A stretch of 62,449 nucleotides of DNA from Gemmatimonadota bacterium (GTDB lineage Bacteria; Gemmatimonadota; Gemmatimonadetes; Palauibacterales; Palauibacteraceae): contig JAGWBR010000007.1 in the NCBI GenBank assembly GCA_021295785.1, forward strand, positions 2,481 to 64,929, in the 5' to 3' direction. Of the stretch, positions 1 to 8,800 are shown in pieces. Within the stretch, counting starts at the first letter, position 1. Each line of letters starts with the position of its first letter. The notes beneath the pieces were generated by a model. The model was not told the origin of the DNA. It did not search any database and was given only the letters and a program-made list of their open reading frames with translations. Both the position numbers and the translations under genes were made by a program.

Positions 1-2
1 AG

Positions 3-1304
3 GCCGAGATCATGGTGGACCACTTCCACGAACAGGTGCTGGCGCAGCACAGGATCGGCGGCAAGGCGCGGGCGATGGTCGTCACGAACGGGATCGAGCG
101 CGCGGTCCAGTACTTCCACGCCATCCGCGACTACCTGAGGGAGCGCAGGAGCCCCCACGAGGCCCTGGTCGCCTTCTCGGGCGAGCACGACTACGGGGGA
201 GACAGGGTGAGCGAGGCCAGCCTGAACGGCCTGCCCTCGTCGAAGATTGCCGAGACGTTCCGGGAGGATCCGTACCGGTTCCTCGTCTGCGCGGACAAGT
301 TCCAGACCGGCTACGACGAGCCGTTGCTGCACACGATGTACGTGGACAAGACGCTTGCGGGGATCCGGGCGGTCCAGACGCTGTCGCGCCTCAACCGGTC
401 GCACCCGGAGAAGCGGGACGTGTTCGTGCTCGACTTCCTGAACGACACGGCGACCATCACGAAGGCCTTCTCGGATTACTACCGGACCACGGTCCTGTCC
501 GACGAGACGGACCCCGACCGGCTCCACGACCTGCAGGCCGATCTTGACGGGGCGCAGGTCTACACTCCCGATCAGGTCCGGGCGTTCGTGAAGCTGTACC
601 TGGGCGGTGCAGGGCGCGGAAGGCTCGACCCCATCCTCGACCGGTGCGTGGAGGCGTACCTCGGAGACCTGGACGAGGACGGGCAGGTCCGGTTCAAGAG
701 CAGGGCCAAGACGTTCGCGCGCGCCTACGCGTTCCTGTCATCGATCCTCCCCTACAACAACCTGGGCTGGGAGGAGCGCTCAATTTTCCTGAACTTTCTG
801 ATCCCGAAGCTGCCGGCGCCCGAGGAGCCCGATCTATCCAGAGGCATCCTCGAAAGGATCGACATGGACAGCTACCGCGTCGAGAAGCACCGGATGCGGA
901 AGATCATCCTCGATGACGAGGACGCACAGATCGATCCGGTTAAGACGGGCGAGGGTGGAGGCAAGGGCGAGATCGAGACCGACCGGCTGTCGGCGATCAT
1001 CGAGGAGTTCAACGACCGGTTCGGAGGAATCGAGTGGGGGGACCCCGACCGGGTCATCCGGACGGCCACCCAAGACATCCCGGCCGCGGTAGCGAAAGAC
1101 GCCAAGTTCATGAACGCGCGGCAGAACTCCGACAGGGAGAACGCCCGCGTCGAGTCCGACAAGGCGACGGAGCGGGCGGTGCTGGGCATGGTGCAGGACA
1201 ACACCCGACTCTTCAAGCACTTCGCCGACGACCCGGACTTCAGGCGGTGGCTCGCGGACACCGCGTTCCGGCTTGCCTACCAAGCGACGCGCAGGTTAGT
1301 ATGA
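3..1304 (+). CDS. hsdR: Type I restriction enzyme subunit R, C-terminal part (5' end outside window)
   Basis: The reading frame is open to the left edge, so only about 433 C-terminal residues are present; full HsdR proteins are usually around 1000. What remains is the second RecA-like helicase domain and the C-terminal region that contacts the modification complex. Counting from the first Met at position 12, FQTGYDEPLL lies at residues 97-106, and QTLSRLNR at 122-129 matches helicase motif VI, with its arginines for ATP hydrolysis. HsdR translocates DNA and cuts unmodified DNA with HsdM and HsdS. The nuclease and DEAD-box domains would lie upstream of the window. The gene ends at TGA with no R-M partner downstream, so hsdM/hsdS, if present, are upstream. 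It sits at the edge of a defence-like region. Confidence 0.85.
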   Translation, partial: AEIMVDHFHEQVLAQHRIGGKARAMVVTNGIERAVQYFHAIRDYLRERRSPHEALVAFSGEHDYGGDRVSEASLNGLPSSKIAETFREDPYRFLVCADKFQTGYDEPLLHTMYVDKTLAGIRAVQTLSRLNRSHPEKRDVFVLDFLNDTATITKAFSDYYRTTVLSDETDPDRLHDLQADLDGAQVYTPDQVRAFVKLYLGGAGRGRLDPILDRCVEAYLGDLDEDGQVRFKSRAKTFARAYAFLSSILPYNNLGWEERSIFLNFLIPKLPAPEEPDLSRGILERIDMDSYRVEKHRMRKIILDDEDAQIDPVKTGEGGGKGEIETDRLSAIIEEFNDRFGGIEWGDPDRVIRTATQDIPAAVAKDAKFMNARQNSDRENARVESDKATERAVLGMVQDNTRLFKHFADDPDFRRWLADTAFRLAYQATRRLV

Positions 1305-1360
1305 CGAGTACGACAGCGACGTAGCGTCAGCTCTATCGGCACTTTGCTCAGGAGGTCGCC

Positions 1361-2452
1361 GTGCTGAGAAACTTCCCCGGCGGATTGCTGATAGCCTTGC
1401 AGATCGGCTGCCTGGGCGACGCGCAGAGCGCGGCCGCCGCGCCGCGCCAACAGAGGGACATGCGGATCGACGAAACGCCGCTGTTCACCATCGGTGACGA
1501 CCCGGACGAGGGGCTCTACGATGTGACCGGCGCCGTGCTCACGTCCGACGCACTGATCCTGGCCGAACGGAGCACGCACTCGCTGCGGTTCTACAACCGG
1601 GAGACCGGCCAGTTGCTCCACACGGTCGGGCAGCAGGGGGAAGGCCCGGGCGACTACCAGAGCCTCGACCTCCTGCAGGCCGCCGGCGACCGGCTCTTCA
1701 CGTTCGATGGCCGGAACATCCGGGTGACCATCCGTGACGGGGCCGGCAATCTGGAGCGTACGGTGCGCGTGCAGCCTTGGGGCGACTACAACGCGGTGCA
1801 CGTCGACGGATTCTTCCCCGATGGTTCCATGCTTGCCGAGGCACACTCATTCCGTTGGGAACAGGCACCGATGATTCGCCGGTTCGAGCATGAGCTGGCG
1901 AGGAACGATCCGGACGGCACCTTTGCCGAACGCCTCGGGACCTACCTGAGCTACGAGCACTACGCGTCGTCGGAGAGGATGAACATCTACCCCTACCGCC
2001 GGGAAGTGTGGGTGGTGGTCGTGGGCGACCGGTACCACATCGTGGACAACAAGGATCCGGTGATCCGCGGTTTCGACGCCACGGGCGAGCTGGTCGACGA
2101 ACTGCAACCGCACATGCCGCTCGAGCCGAGAAGGATCACCCGCGCTGGCCGGGACTCCATTCCCGAAATGGAGGGCATCGACGACGACGACCTGCCTCGG
2201 TTCTACCCGTTCTTTGGGCGACCCCGGATGGCTGGAGGGATGCTATGGGTGCCCGACTACGAGGGACTCGCTCCGGGCGGGGGCAGCGCCTGGACGGTGT
2301 ACTCGGGGGAGGGAGAGCTGGTGGGCCGGGTGACGTCGTCGGAGGTCGGGATCGAGGTGCTGGCCGCGGCCGACGATGTTGTGGCCTTGTTGGTGACCGA
2401 CGAACTCGAAGTTGAGATAGTGCAGCTACGCCGGATCATCGAACGGCCATAG
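1361..2452 (+). CDS. Secreted 6-bladed beta-propeller protein
   Basis: 363 residues starting at GTG; GGAGG at 1351-1355 lies 5 nt upstream and fixes this start. A short hydrophobic N-terminus (residues 8-26) ending in an Ala-rich stretch looks like a signal peptide. The body has repeated propeller-like strands (SLRFYNRETGQLLHTVG, IRGFDATGELVDEL, WTVYSGEGELVGRV) and the GEGPGDY segment common in 6-bladed beta-propeller proteins of Gemmatimonadota and Bacteroidota, where it follows the first blade. Such proteins are predicted to be exported, with no known catalytic activity. Codon use matches the neighbours. It stands alone between hsdR and a terminator, so it may be an unrelated gene beside the restriction locus. 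The specific function is unknown; the propeller call rests on repeat pattern only. Confidence 0.6.
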   Translation: MLRNFPGGLLIALQIGCLGDAQSAAAAPRQQRDMRIDETPLFTIGDDPDEGLYDVTGAVLTSDALILAERSTHSLRFYNRETGQLLHTVGQQGEGPGDYQSLDLLQAAGDRLFTFDGRNIRVTIRDGAGNLERTVRVQPWGDYNAVHVDGFFPDGSMLAEAHSFRWEQAPMIRRFEHELARNDPDGTFAERLGTYLSYEHYASSERMNIYPYRREVWVVVVGDRYHIVDNKDPVIRGFDATGELVDELQPHMPLEPRRITRAGRDSIPEMEGIDDDDLPRFYPFFGRPRMAGGMLWVPDYEGLAPGGGSAWTVYSGEGELVGRVTSSEVGIEVLAAADDVVALLVTDELEVEIVQLRRIIERP

Positions 2453-2531
2453 CCGGCGTGGCCAGCCGTACCGACTCGGCTCAAGCGGCCCGTTCGCAGA
2501 ACACGGCGTCCTTGATCTGACCGACTTGTTT

Positions 2532-2570
2532 CCCCGCCCGACACGCCGAAAGGCCTCGGGCGGGGTTATT
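2532..2570 (+). terminator. Rho-independent terminator-like hairpin after the propeller gene
   Basis: A perfect 10-bp GC-rich stem (2532-2541 with 2556-2565) with a 14-nt loop, followed by TTATT, about 80 bp after the stop codon at 2452. The T-run is short. The rest of 2453-2704 shows no convincing gene; a minus-strand frame around 2580-2660 is protein-like but has no good start and overlaps the hairpin. Confidence 0.6.
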
Positions 2571-2704
2571 GGCATCGCGCGGATCTCCTCCGGTCGGATC
2601 CGGAAACGGCGAGCTACCAGCGCGTCCTTCACTGCGTCGGCTGCGGCCCGCGCCACCTCGTATTGGTGATTTGGGGGGATCAGCGGTGGTATTGGATCCG
2701 CCGC

Positions 2705-3493
2705 TCAATCCACCAAATCGTCTTTCTGGAACTTAAGATAGGTCTTGAGATCAAACGGTTTGGCGCTCCGAACCTCGGTTACCGGAATGACCACCCGGAG
2801 ATCATACTTGGTGACAAGATCGGCGAGGAGCGGCTTGGCGGGGTCCGGGTGGTCGAGCAGCGGCTTGGCGGGGTCCGGGTGGTCGAGCAGCGGCTTGGCG
2901 GGGTCCGGCTCGGCGAGGTCCGGGAGTTGGTCGAGCAGCACCGGGGCGTAGTTGGTTGTGAATTCGAGCTTGTGGGTCTCCTGGGTCCGAAAGCCGCTGG
3001 CCAGTGGCAACATCTCGACGAACGTCCGCTCGGGTTCCGCGGCCTTGACGTTGAGGATCCAACCGACATACGCCTTGCCCGATTGGAGGGTGAGCTCAAC
3101 CGTTGAGTCCTTATTCATGGCTTCGATGAACAGGAGTTCCAGGGAATTCCCCGCGCGGTCGGCGGCGCGAATGGCTCCCCTGGACTCGGAATAGAACACA
3201 TTGATCACCCTGTAGCCGTGTCGGCCGAGCAAGTACGCCAAGGCGACCGTACCGACATACTCGAAGATCGCAAATCGCTGCCAATGCACGCCCACGTATG
3301 GCCACGACTGTACCACACAGTTCAAGAGCAGCGCCAATACCCGCGCAAACGCCAGGAGGAGCACGCCGACCGATGCGGACTGGAACAACAGGTGGTAGCC
3401 GCTCTGGCGACGCACGTCGAACCGTGTCCAATTGCACCGGGTCAGGAACTGATAGCCGCCCAGAAGCGGCACGAAGAGAAGGCCGAATCCCAT
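2705..3493 (-). CDS. Membrane protein of unknown function with decapeptide repeats
   Basis: 262 residues. The N-terminal third has hydrophobic segments at about residues 2-18, 38-60 and 75-90, so it is probably an inner-membrane protein. The soluble part begins around residue 100 and contains STVELTLQSGKAYVGWIL, a strand pattern like Sm/SH3-type beta-barrels (inference), then a conserved-looking FTTNYAPV. After that comes a run of 10-residue repeats, DPAKPLLDHP, present about 2.6 times and encoded by a 30-bp DNA repeat. The C-terminus is charged (KTYLKFQKDDLVD). I recall similar unnamed membrane proteins but know of no function. It lies 26 bp after a small gene on the same strand, probably a two-gene operon. 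Its place between hsdR and ATPase genes suggests an accessory or defence-linked role, which is only an inference. Confidence 0.7.
   Translation of the reverse strand: MGFGLLFVPLLGGYQFLTRCNWTRFDVRRQSGYHLLFQSASVGVLLLAFARVLALLLNCVVQSWPYVGVHWQRFAIFEYVGTVALAYLLGRHGYRVINVFYSESRGAIRAADRAGNSLELLFIEAMNKDSTVELTLQSGKAYVGWILNVKAAEPERTFVEMLPLASGFRTQETHKLEFTTNYAPVLLDQLPDLAEPDPAKPLLDHPDPAKPLLDHPDPAKPLLADLVTKYDLRVVIPVTEVRSAKPFDLKTYLKFQKDDLVD
2831..2908. repeat. 30-bp tandem repeat, about 2.6 copies, inside the membrane protein gene
   Basis: Identical 30-bp units start at 2831 and 2861, with a partial third at 2891-2908. The unit length is a multiple of three, so the copies keep frame and encode repeats of DPAKPLLDHP on the minus strand. 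Copy number could vary between strains by slippage without breaking the frame. Confidence 0.9.
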
Positions 3494-3519
3494 CTCGCTC
3501 TGCGGTGACTGCTAGAGAA

Positions 3520-3699
3520 CTAGGAAGTTTCTTGCGATCCCGGGGGCCGCGCGTTTCCCGGATGAGTGACCTTCAGCTCTTCTGCGACTTCGGAGATGAT
3601 CTTCTGGACGCGGGGGCTCCTGAGAAGGTCCGCACGATCGACCGAGTGGCCACCGCTGACCGTGTGGCGGATGATACGCTTCGGCTGGGTGTCCGGCAT
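3520..3699 (-). CDS. Small protein of unknown function
   Basis: 59 residues from the second of two adjacent ATG codons (3697-3699; the first is 3700-3702). GGGAG at 3707-3711 is 7 nt from the second ATG and only 4 nt from the first. The sequence is hydrophilic, with basic and acidic clusters and a helical middle (SPRVQKIISEVAEELKV), and no membrane segment. It is followed after 26 bp by the membrane protein gene on the same strand, so the two are probably co-transcribed. The good Shine-Dalgarno and this coupling are the reasons to accept it as a gene. I recognise no family; it could be a regulatory or adaptor partner of the membrane protein. Confidence 0.5.
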   Translation of the reverse strand: MPDTQPKRIIRHTVSGGHSVDRADLLRSPRVQKIISEVAEELKVTHPGNARPPGSQETS

Positions 3700-3932
3700 C
3701 ATTGATCTCCCGTTTCCCGGTGACGGAGTTTCTGTTGGGGAGAGCCCTCCGCAGCATCGGAGTGAATCAATGGGGGAACCTGCGAGTCATCACCCCACGT
3801 TATTCATGAACCGACGTGTCAAAGCAAGTATGGGGGGCTGAGGGGCAGTCTCGCAACCCCCGAGTGTAGGTCGGGGCACCCCGGATGTCGCCGGGCGAGA
3901 AAGAGCCGCGGGTCATGGCTTCTCTTGATCGT

Positions 3933-4406
3933 TCACGGGTCTTGAGGTCGTCCTCTGTTTGGTGAATAGTGGCACAAGCTCCAGGAACTGACTGGCACTT
4001 GCAGCCTGCCCGGCGCCAGAACGGGCATCCGCACGGGGATCTGCAAGCAGCGCATCGGCGGCTTCTTGCAAGCCGGAGAGTTCCAGAGTCCGTGAGGCCC
4101 GCGGCGGTCAGAAGTCATTGGCTGCCTGAGGCGCGCACGAGTCGGACGGCGCGACGCTTCAAGGGCTTTGCCTTCTTCATCGCGGTCGGGATCGCCGAGG
4201 CGGCGGGCGTCACCGAGAAGACCGAGCACCCACAGCGCACCCAGATAGGCTGCGGCCGACGAGCCGGGCCTGCCCCGTTCGAGGTCCGCCACGGTAAACC
4301 GCGAGTCTCCGAGACGGTCGGCCACGTCTTGAATGCGCAGACCCCGTCGCTGGGCGACACTTGGCCGCCGATGTAATGGACAAATAGCCGCACATCTGAT
4401 CCCCAA
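3933..4406 (-). CDS. XRE-family HTH regulator (HipB-like), probably degraded
   Basis: Residues about 20-90 match small XRE regulators of the HipB type: helix-turn-helix region LRIQDVADRLGDSRFTVADL, then ERGRPG, AYLGALWVLGL and DPDRDEEGKALEA. Two things suggest decay. The frame opens only at a TTG (4404-4406) with no ribosome-binding site and lacks the 15-20 residues that normally precede the HTH. It also runs some 60 low-quality residues past RLRQ, where family members end. No hipA kinase gene follows. The start overlaps paired operator-like repeats and is divergent from the DUF4143 ATPase at 4449. The gene may be a relic of a toxin-antitoxin regulator that once controlled this promoter region, or may still make a shortened repressor. 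Confidence 0.5.
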   Translation of the reverse strand: MGIRCAAICPLHRRPSVAQRRGLRIQDVADRLGDSRFTVADLERGRPGSSAAAYLGALWVLGLLGDARRLGDPDRDEEGKALEASRRPTRARLRQPMTSDRRGPHGLWNSPACKKPPMRCLQIPVRMPVLAPGRLQVPVSSWSLCHYSPNRGRPQDP

Positions 4407-4433
4407 TTGGCGCTTGTCTAATCCCCAATTGGC
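4399..4433. promoter_or_regulatory. Paired 13-bp operator-like direct repeats
   Basis: ATCCCCAATTGGC occurs at 4399-4411 and again, identically, at 4421-4433. Each contains the palindrome CCAATTGG (4403-4410 and 4425-4432), with centres 22 bp apart, about two helical turns on one face of the DNA. The second copy lies between the predicted -35 and -10 of the ATPase gene and the first just upstream of the -35. The geometry is that of a repressor site; the XRE regulator next door is the obvious candidate ligand (inference). Confidence 0.65.
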
Positions 4434-4442
4434 CGCTATATC
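4414..4442 (+). promoter_or_regulatory. Predicted leaderless promoter of the DUF4143 ATPase
   Basis: -35 TTGTCT (4414-4419), 17-nt spacer, -10 TATATC (4437-4442). Only 6 nt separate the -10 from the ATG at 4449, so transcription would start on or next to the start codon. No Shine-Dalgarno is present, consistent with a leaderless message. Confidence 0.5.
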
Positions 4443-4448
4443 TCAGCC

Positions 4449-5699
4449 ATGTTCGATACTTCAGAGTTGTTTCGGCGGCCGCTGGTAGCGGCGATCCGAG
4501 AGGCGCTTCTCGACACGCCGGTTGTGTGTCTGAACGGACCGCGCCAAAGTGGGAAGAGCACGCTGGTCCGTGCAATGATGCCGGACCGGCCGTATTTCAG
4601 CCTGGACGAGGACTCTTACCATTCACCCGCCAGGGATGACCCGGCCGGTTTCGTGGCGGCGTTGCCCGACGTGGTAACGATCGACGAGATCCAGCGGGTA
4701 CCGGAGTTGCTGCCGGCCATCAAGCTTTCGGTTGACCTTGACCGCCGCCCCGGTCGATTTGTCCTTACCGGTTCGGCGAGCCTGTTGCAGGTACCCACCG
4801 TGACCGAGTCGCTGGCCGGCCGAATGGAGGTCGCTCATCTTCTACCCCTGTGTGAGGCGGAAAAGGAGCGGAAGCCCGGAAAATTCCTGCGTGAATTCCT
4901 GGAGGGCGAGTCCAAGTTCGTGATCCGGCCGACGAGCCACCTGCCGAACCCAAGGGGTCTTGCCGCTCGCTTGGTGGCAGGCGGCTATCCCGAGCCGGTC
5001 AAGCGCGACCCGCTCAGGGCACGCCAGTGGCACCGTCAGTATGTGCGAGGCATCCTGGAACGGGATGTGTTGGATGTCGGGCGGGTTCGAAATGCAAACG
5101 ATGTCGGGCGGCTGCTTGAACTGCTGGCCGTGCGAAATGCGGAGTTGCTCAACGTTGCCGGCCTTTCGAGGGATCTCAGCCTCGACCGAAGAACGGTCCG
5201 GGAGTACGTCGCAATCCTGGAACGGCTCTACCTGATACGGCTGCTCCCGGCGTGGCACCGCAATCCGGGCAAACGGCTCGTCAAAGCCCCGAAGGTCCAC
5301 TTGGTCGACAGCGGACTCGCCGCTACGCTTGCCCGCATCGACGCGGGAGACTGGTTCACGAATCGAACCCGGATGGGACACCTCCTCGAATCATTCGTCC
5401 TGCACCAACTGATGACCCAGGCAGGCTGGACCAATCCCGATCTCCGGTTCTGGCACTTTCGCGACAAGGACGGCGCGGAGGTGGACCTGGTGCTGACCAT
5501 TGGTTCTCGCACCTGGGGAATCGAGGTCAAGGCCGGTAGCACACCGGGGTACTCGGTGGGCCGGGGGCTGGCCCGGCTTGCCCGGGCGTGCGGCAACGAT
5601 TTCGAGGGCGGAATCGTGCTCTACAACGGGCGCAGCACGCTCCCGATGGCGGACGATCGTATGCGGGCGGTACCGCTCAGCGAGTTGTGGAAGCGTTGA
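4449..5699 (+). CDS. AAA-family ATPase with DUF4143 / nuclease-like C-terminus
   Basis: 416 residues. The N-terminal AAA domain has Walker A GPRQSGKST (30-38), Walker B VVTIDEIQ (75-82) and a sensor-like LTGSA (106-110). A winged-helix-like middle (around 195-270) leads to the DUF4143 C-terminus, where EVDLVL (344-349) and IEVKA (358-362) give a D-x12-E-x-K pattern resembling the PD-(D/E)XK fold; cleavage activity is not established for this family. These ATPases are widespread, often beside HTH regulators or in accessory islands, and their function is mostly unknown. It is divergent from the HipB-like gene and ends 24 bp before the first 49-bp repeat. A paralogue lies at 9965-11251 and a relic at 11456. 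The ATG has no Shine-Dalgarno. Confidence 0.85.
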   Translation: MFDTSELFRRPLVAAIREALLDTPVVCLNGPRQSGKSTLVRAMMPDRPYFSLDEDSYHSPARDDPAGFVAALPDVVTIDEIQRVPELLPAIKLSVDLDRRPGRFVLTGSASLLQVPTVTESLAGRMEVAHLLPLCEAEKERKPGKFLREFLEGESKFVIRPTSHLPNPRGLAARLVAGGYPEPVKRDPLRARQWHRQYVRGILERDVLDVGRVRNANDVGRLLELLAVRNAELLNVAGLSRDLSLDRRTVREYVAILERLYLIRLLPAWHRNPGKRLVKAPKVHLVDSGLAATLARIDAGDWFTNRTRMGHLLESFVLHQLMTQAGWTNPDLRFWHFRDKDGAEVDLVLTIGSRTWGIEVKAGSTPGYSVGRGLARLARACGNDFEGGIVLYNGRSTLPMADDRMRAVPLSELWKR

Positions 5700-5723
5700 A
5701 AAGCGCGGAACCGGGGTCCATGG

Positions 5724-5772
5724 ATCGGGGTCAGCCAGGACCCTGATCATCCGATGCGTCAATAACTACCCG
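5724..5772. repeat. 49-bp direct repeat, left copy
   Basis: Identical over 49 bp to 11505-11553; after one mismatch a further 6 bp also agree. The first 24 bp form an imperfect hairpin, ATCGGGGTC / GACCCTGAT (5724-5732 and 5739-5747) around AGCCAG, with no T-run, so it is not a standard terminator. It lies just after the complete DUF4143 gene. The two copies bracket the NACHT/DUF4143 cassette (about 5.7 kb), suggesting attachment or recombination sites or ends of a small dispersed element. No other copy was found in the window. Confidence 0.85.
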
Positions 5773-5888
5773 TCGCGCCCGCACGACCCTCTCCCGCCGC
5801 TCGTGCCAAGGCAAGCCGCAAACGCACCCCCCACGGCCTGCCCGTCCACAGCTTCCAGACCCTGCTGGCCGACCTCGCCACCCTGACG

Positions 5889-8800
5889 CTAGAGCGCTCC
5901 GCGACCCCCACTCACGTCAATCACGATTATTCGGATTCGGTGACGCAACGGGCCAGCGAGCTGGCTCTCTAAACGCTTGCGCAGTTTGCCGGGCGTTTTT
6001 GGGCGAGGACCACTCGGCGGGACCGGCAGGTCGACTCCGCCAAACCAGAGCACGAGGTAGATGCCGTAGCCGGATGATTCGGGAGCACTGCTGTAGTCCG
6101 CGAGCTGGTCGTCGACGGCGCTCCAGAGGCGCGGGTTCGAGTCCTTCTTGATTTCCACGGGGATCGCGTATTCCCTGAACGACACCCTGATGTCCGCGCG
6201 CCTGTCGCGGGCGTAGACGGCCTCCCGCTGCACGTCCAAACTGCTGGGAAGAAGTCGCCTCAGGGCCGTAACGATCGCTTTGGAGCATGATTCCTCGTGC
6301 TTGTGGCTTCTCGGGCGAGCATGCTCTTTCTCGTTCCAGAAATGTCGCCATTCGTCGGTACTGCCGCGACCGATCTCGATGGATAGCCGTTCCAGCCTGT
6401 CCGCCACAAGCGCCGCCAGATCAGAGACGGTAGCAGGCTCCTCGTTCGCCAGAGTCCTTTGCACCGCTTCGAGGTCCGGTATGGCAAAAGTGGCCCTCCG
6501 ACGGGCTAGAACCTGCTCATCACGCTTGTCCTTGAGAAGGATGTGCCACGGCTCCAGCTTCGTGTCGTCAACCAGCGCCTGAAGGGCGCTGCAGGCATCC
6601 CGGTCGGTGCGGGACGCGAGGGTCGTCGCCCAACCCGCGATCAGCGCTTCTACCTTTGTCCGGTCCTCGTCGACAACGCCAGCCATCCCGAAGGACTCGG
6701 GCCGCCAAGGCGTGTAACGGTTCCCCAGCAGTGCTACAAGCGTTCGCAGTTCGTTGCTCCCCCAGCGCATCGGTAGCCGGCCCATGTCGTTCGGAGCAAG
6801 AAACCTGACCATGTGCCGCGATCGGGCTTCCTCGCCTTCCTCCACGAACTTCACAACGTGTGTCAGATACGCCTCGGGCGAATGGAACAGCCCGGCGGCC
6901 AGCCAGAGTGCCCTCTGGGCAACGTCTAGATCGGCCCTGGTCATCCTCTGCTGGGTCAATGCCTCCAAGCCTTCAACGTCCCACTTGATAGCCCCCAGGA
7001 GAATCTCGTTCAGAGCGGAAATCTGGGGTTCGGTGCATCGTGTAGGAAACGAGCGGAGGAGCGGCAACGCGACGAGCCGGGCCACGGCCCGGTAAGCCTC
7101 CTCGCGGGGGAGACACCACAGGTAGACACAGTCCTCGCGTCTGCGAATTCGAGAGCGCGTCACCTTGATCAGCGCCTCAGCGACCGACTCTGGACGGGAT
7201 TCGAGCACCCGACGATACCACGCCGGATGTCCATCCACGTTGAGGGGAGTGAGAAGGTAGAGCCCCACCGCCCTCCTGACCTCCGACGGACTGAGGGATT
7301 CCAGTAACTCGGGACTGTCGTCGAGGCCCGCGAGTATCGGGAGTGCCAAGAGCGAGATCCTGCCCTGCTCGTCCAAGCGGATGACTTCCCGGAGAGAGGG
7401 GAGATCATCCCGTTGGATGACACGGCGGAATCCTTCGATGGCGGCGTCGGTCAAATCCCTGTTCCCATCCAGAAGCCTTTCCACGCGTACCCGGGGTTGT
7501 GACTCCCGGTCGTCGAAAAAGAAATCATGGTAGGACACAGCGATGCGATGAAGTAGCCGTGCGCCACACGTGCCTGCCTTCAACTCGGCGGCGCTTTCCA
7601 CAACGTCCGCGATGAAATCCGCCTGCTCCTGCGCACGCCGTCTCCAGTACTCTTTCTCTTCTTCGCTTACCGGTCGGGGGTGGAGCGACGCCTTCTGACG
7701 TCGGAGGAGCAACGGAACTTCACGTTGCAGAGCCGGAATCCCTCTTGTCGCCGCCCGAACCTCCTCGACCGAAAGACCCGTCCCAGAGTCTCCTTCACGC
7801 CATGGACGACTCCAATCCAACAACTCGATGGCGACATCCACCCGAGTTGCCGCCGCGTCTGCGGCCTCTTCGAGACACCACTCGGCAAAGCTGTCGGGCT
7901 CCCCTGCCATGAAGATTGACCGCCGGATCTGCCCGGCCCGGTATCGGCGATCGACCGGGTCTTTCGAATTGTCGGGCGCTCGCGGACGGTCGGCGGCCCA
8001 AAGTCGGTTCAGGCCCTCGATCGCAAGATGCTTCTGAAGGGCCGGGTGGTCGGCGATCCACCTGCTTACCTCCGGATCCGTGGGGCGCCGAGGGTGAGCC
8101 GCGTCGGATTCTGGGAAGTTGATGACTTCGAGCCAGTCGTAGACGGTTGCCGCCGCGGTCTGCTCTCCGACATCGGAAAGCACTTGAAGCACCAGCTCCT
8201 GGATGACGGTATGCAGTCGGTCATCCAGGAATCGCTTCCGGAACGCCATCCCTCGATCTGTCAGGGATTGGAGAAGGGGGACTGCATCCTTCGTGCCCGT
8301 GTTCTTCAGCAAGCGAAAATGCCAGAACGTGTCCCATGTCCCGCCAATGGCGTAAGACTCCCACGACTCCCGCGGCTCCCAGTAGTCCCAAATCTGCTGC
8401 GGGCCGACGTCAACCGGGTAGAGGCAATCCAGCAGTCTTCCCCGAAGTTCGCGACTCTCATCCTCGACCTCGCCCTCGCGGAGATCGTCCAGCAACGCGA
8501 TCAACGCTTCTCGATCACCGGAGTGGAGAATCAGGGCGCGAAGCGCAGGTTGCCGTACCCGAGGCTGCCAAGTGGCATCCCTCACCGCCCCCTCCAGGCC
8601 GTCCAGGCAAGGACGGGCTCCCTCGGCACATGAGAGTGCGTGAAGCAGCAGGCCGATCACAGCCTGCCTGCCCTCGGTCCGGTCCGCTTCCGAAAGGTAC
8701 CGGCCAAGCAGGTCGACAGAATCACGACGAATCAGGGACTTCAGGGCGACGGCTGACCAGAACCAAGGCTGAAGCTCGTCGGCCCGCTCTGCCAGTGCGA

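Noticed and set aside
2426-2656. A small minus-strand gene between the propeller and membrane protein genes
   Set aside because: Locally protein-like, but no Shine-Dalgarno, it overlaps the terminator hairpin and the propeller gene end, and no family is recognised.
2831-2908. CRISPR array
   Set aside because: The 30-bp units are in tandem with no spacers and stay in frame inside a coding gene.
5724-5772. Integron attC site or rho-independent terminator
   Set aside because: No attC core sites in the right order, and no T-run after the hairpin; no integrase gene in the window.
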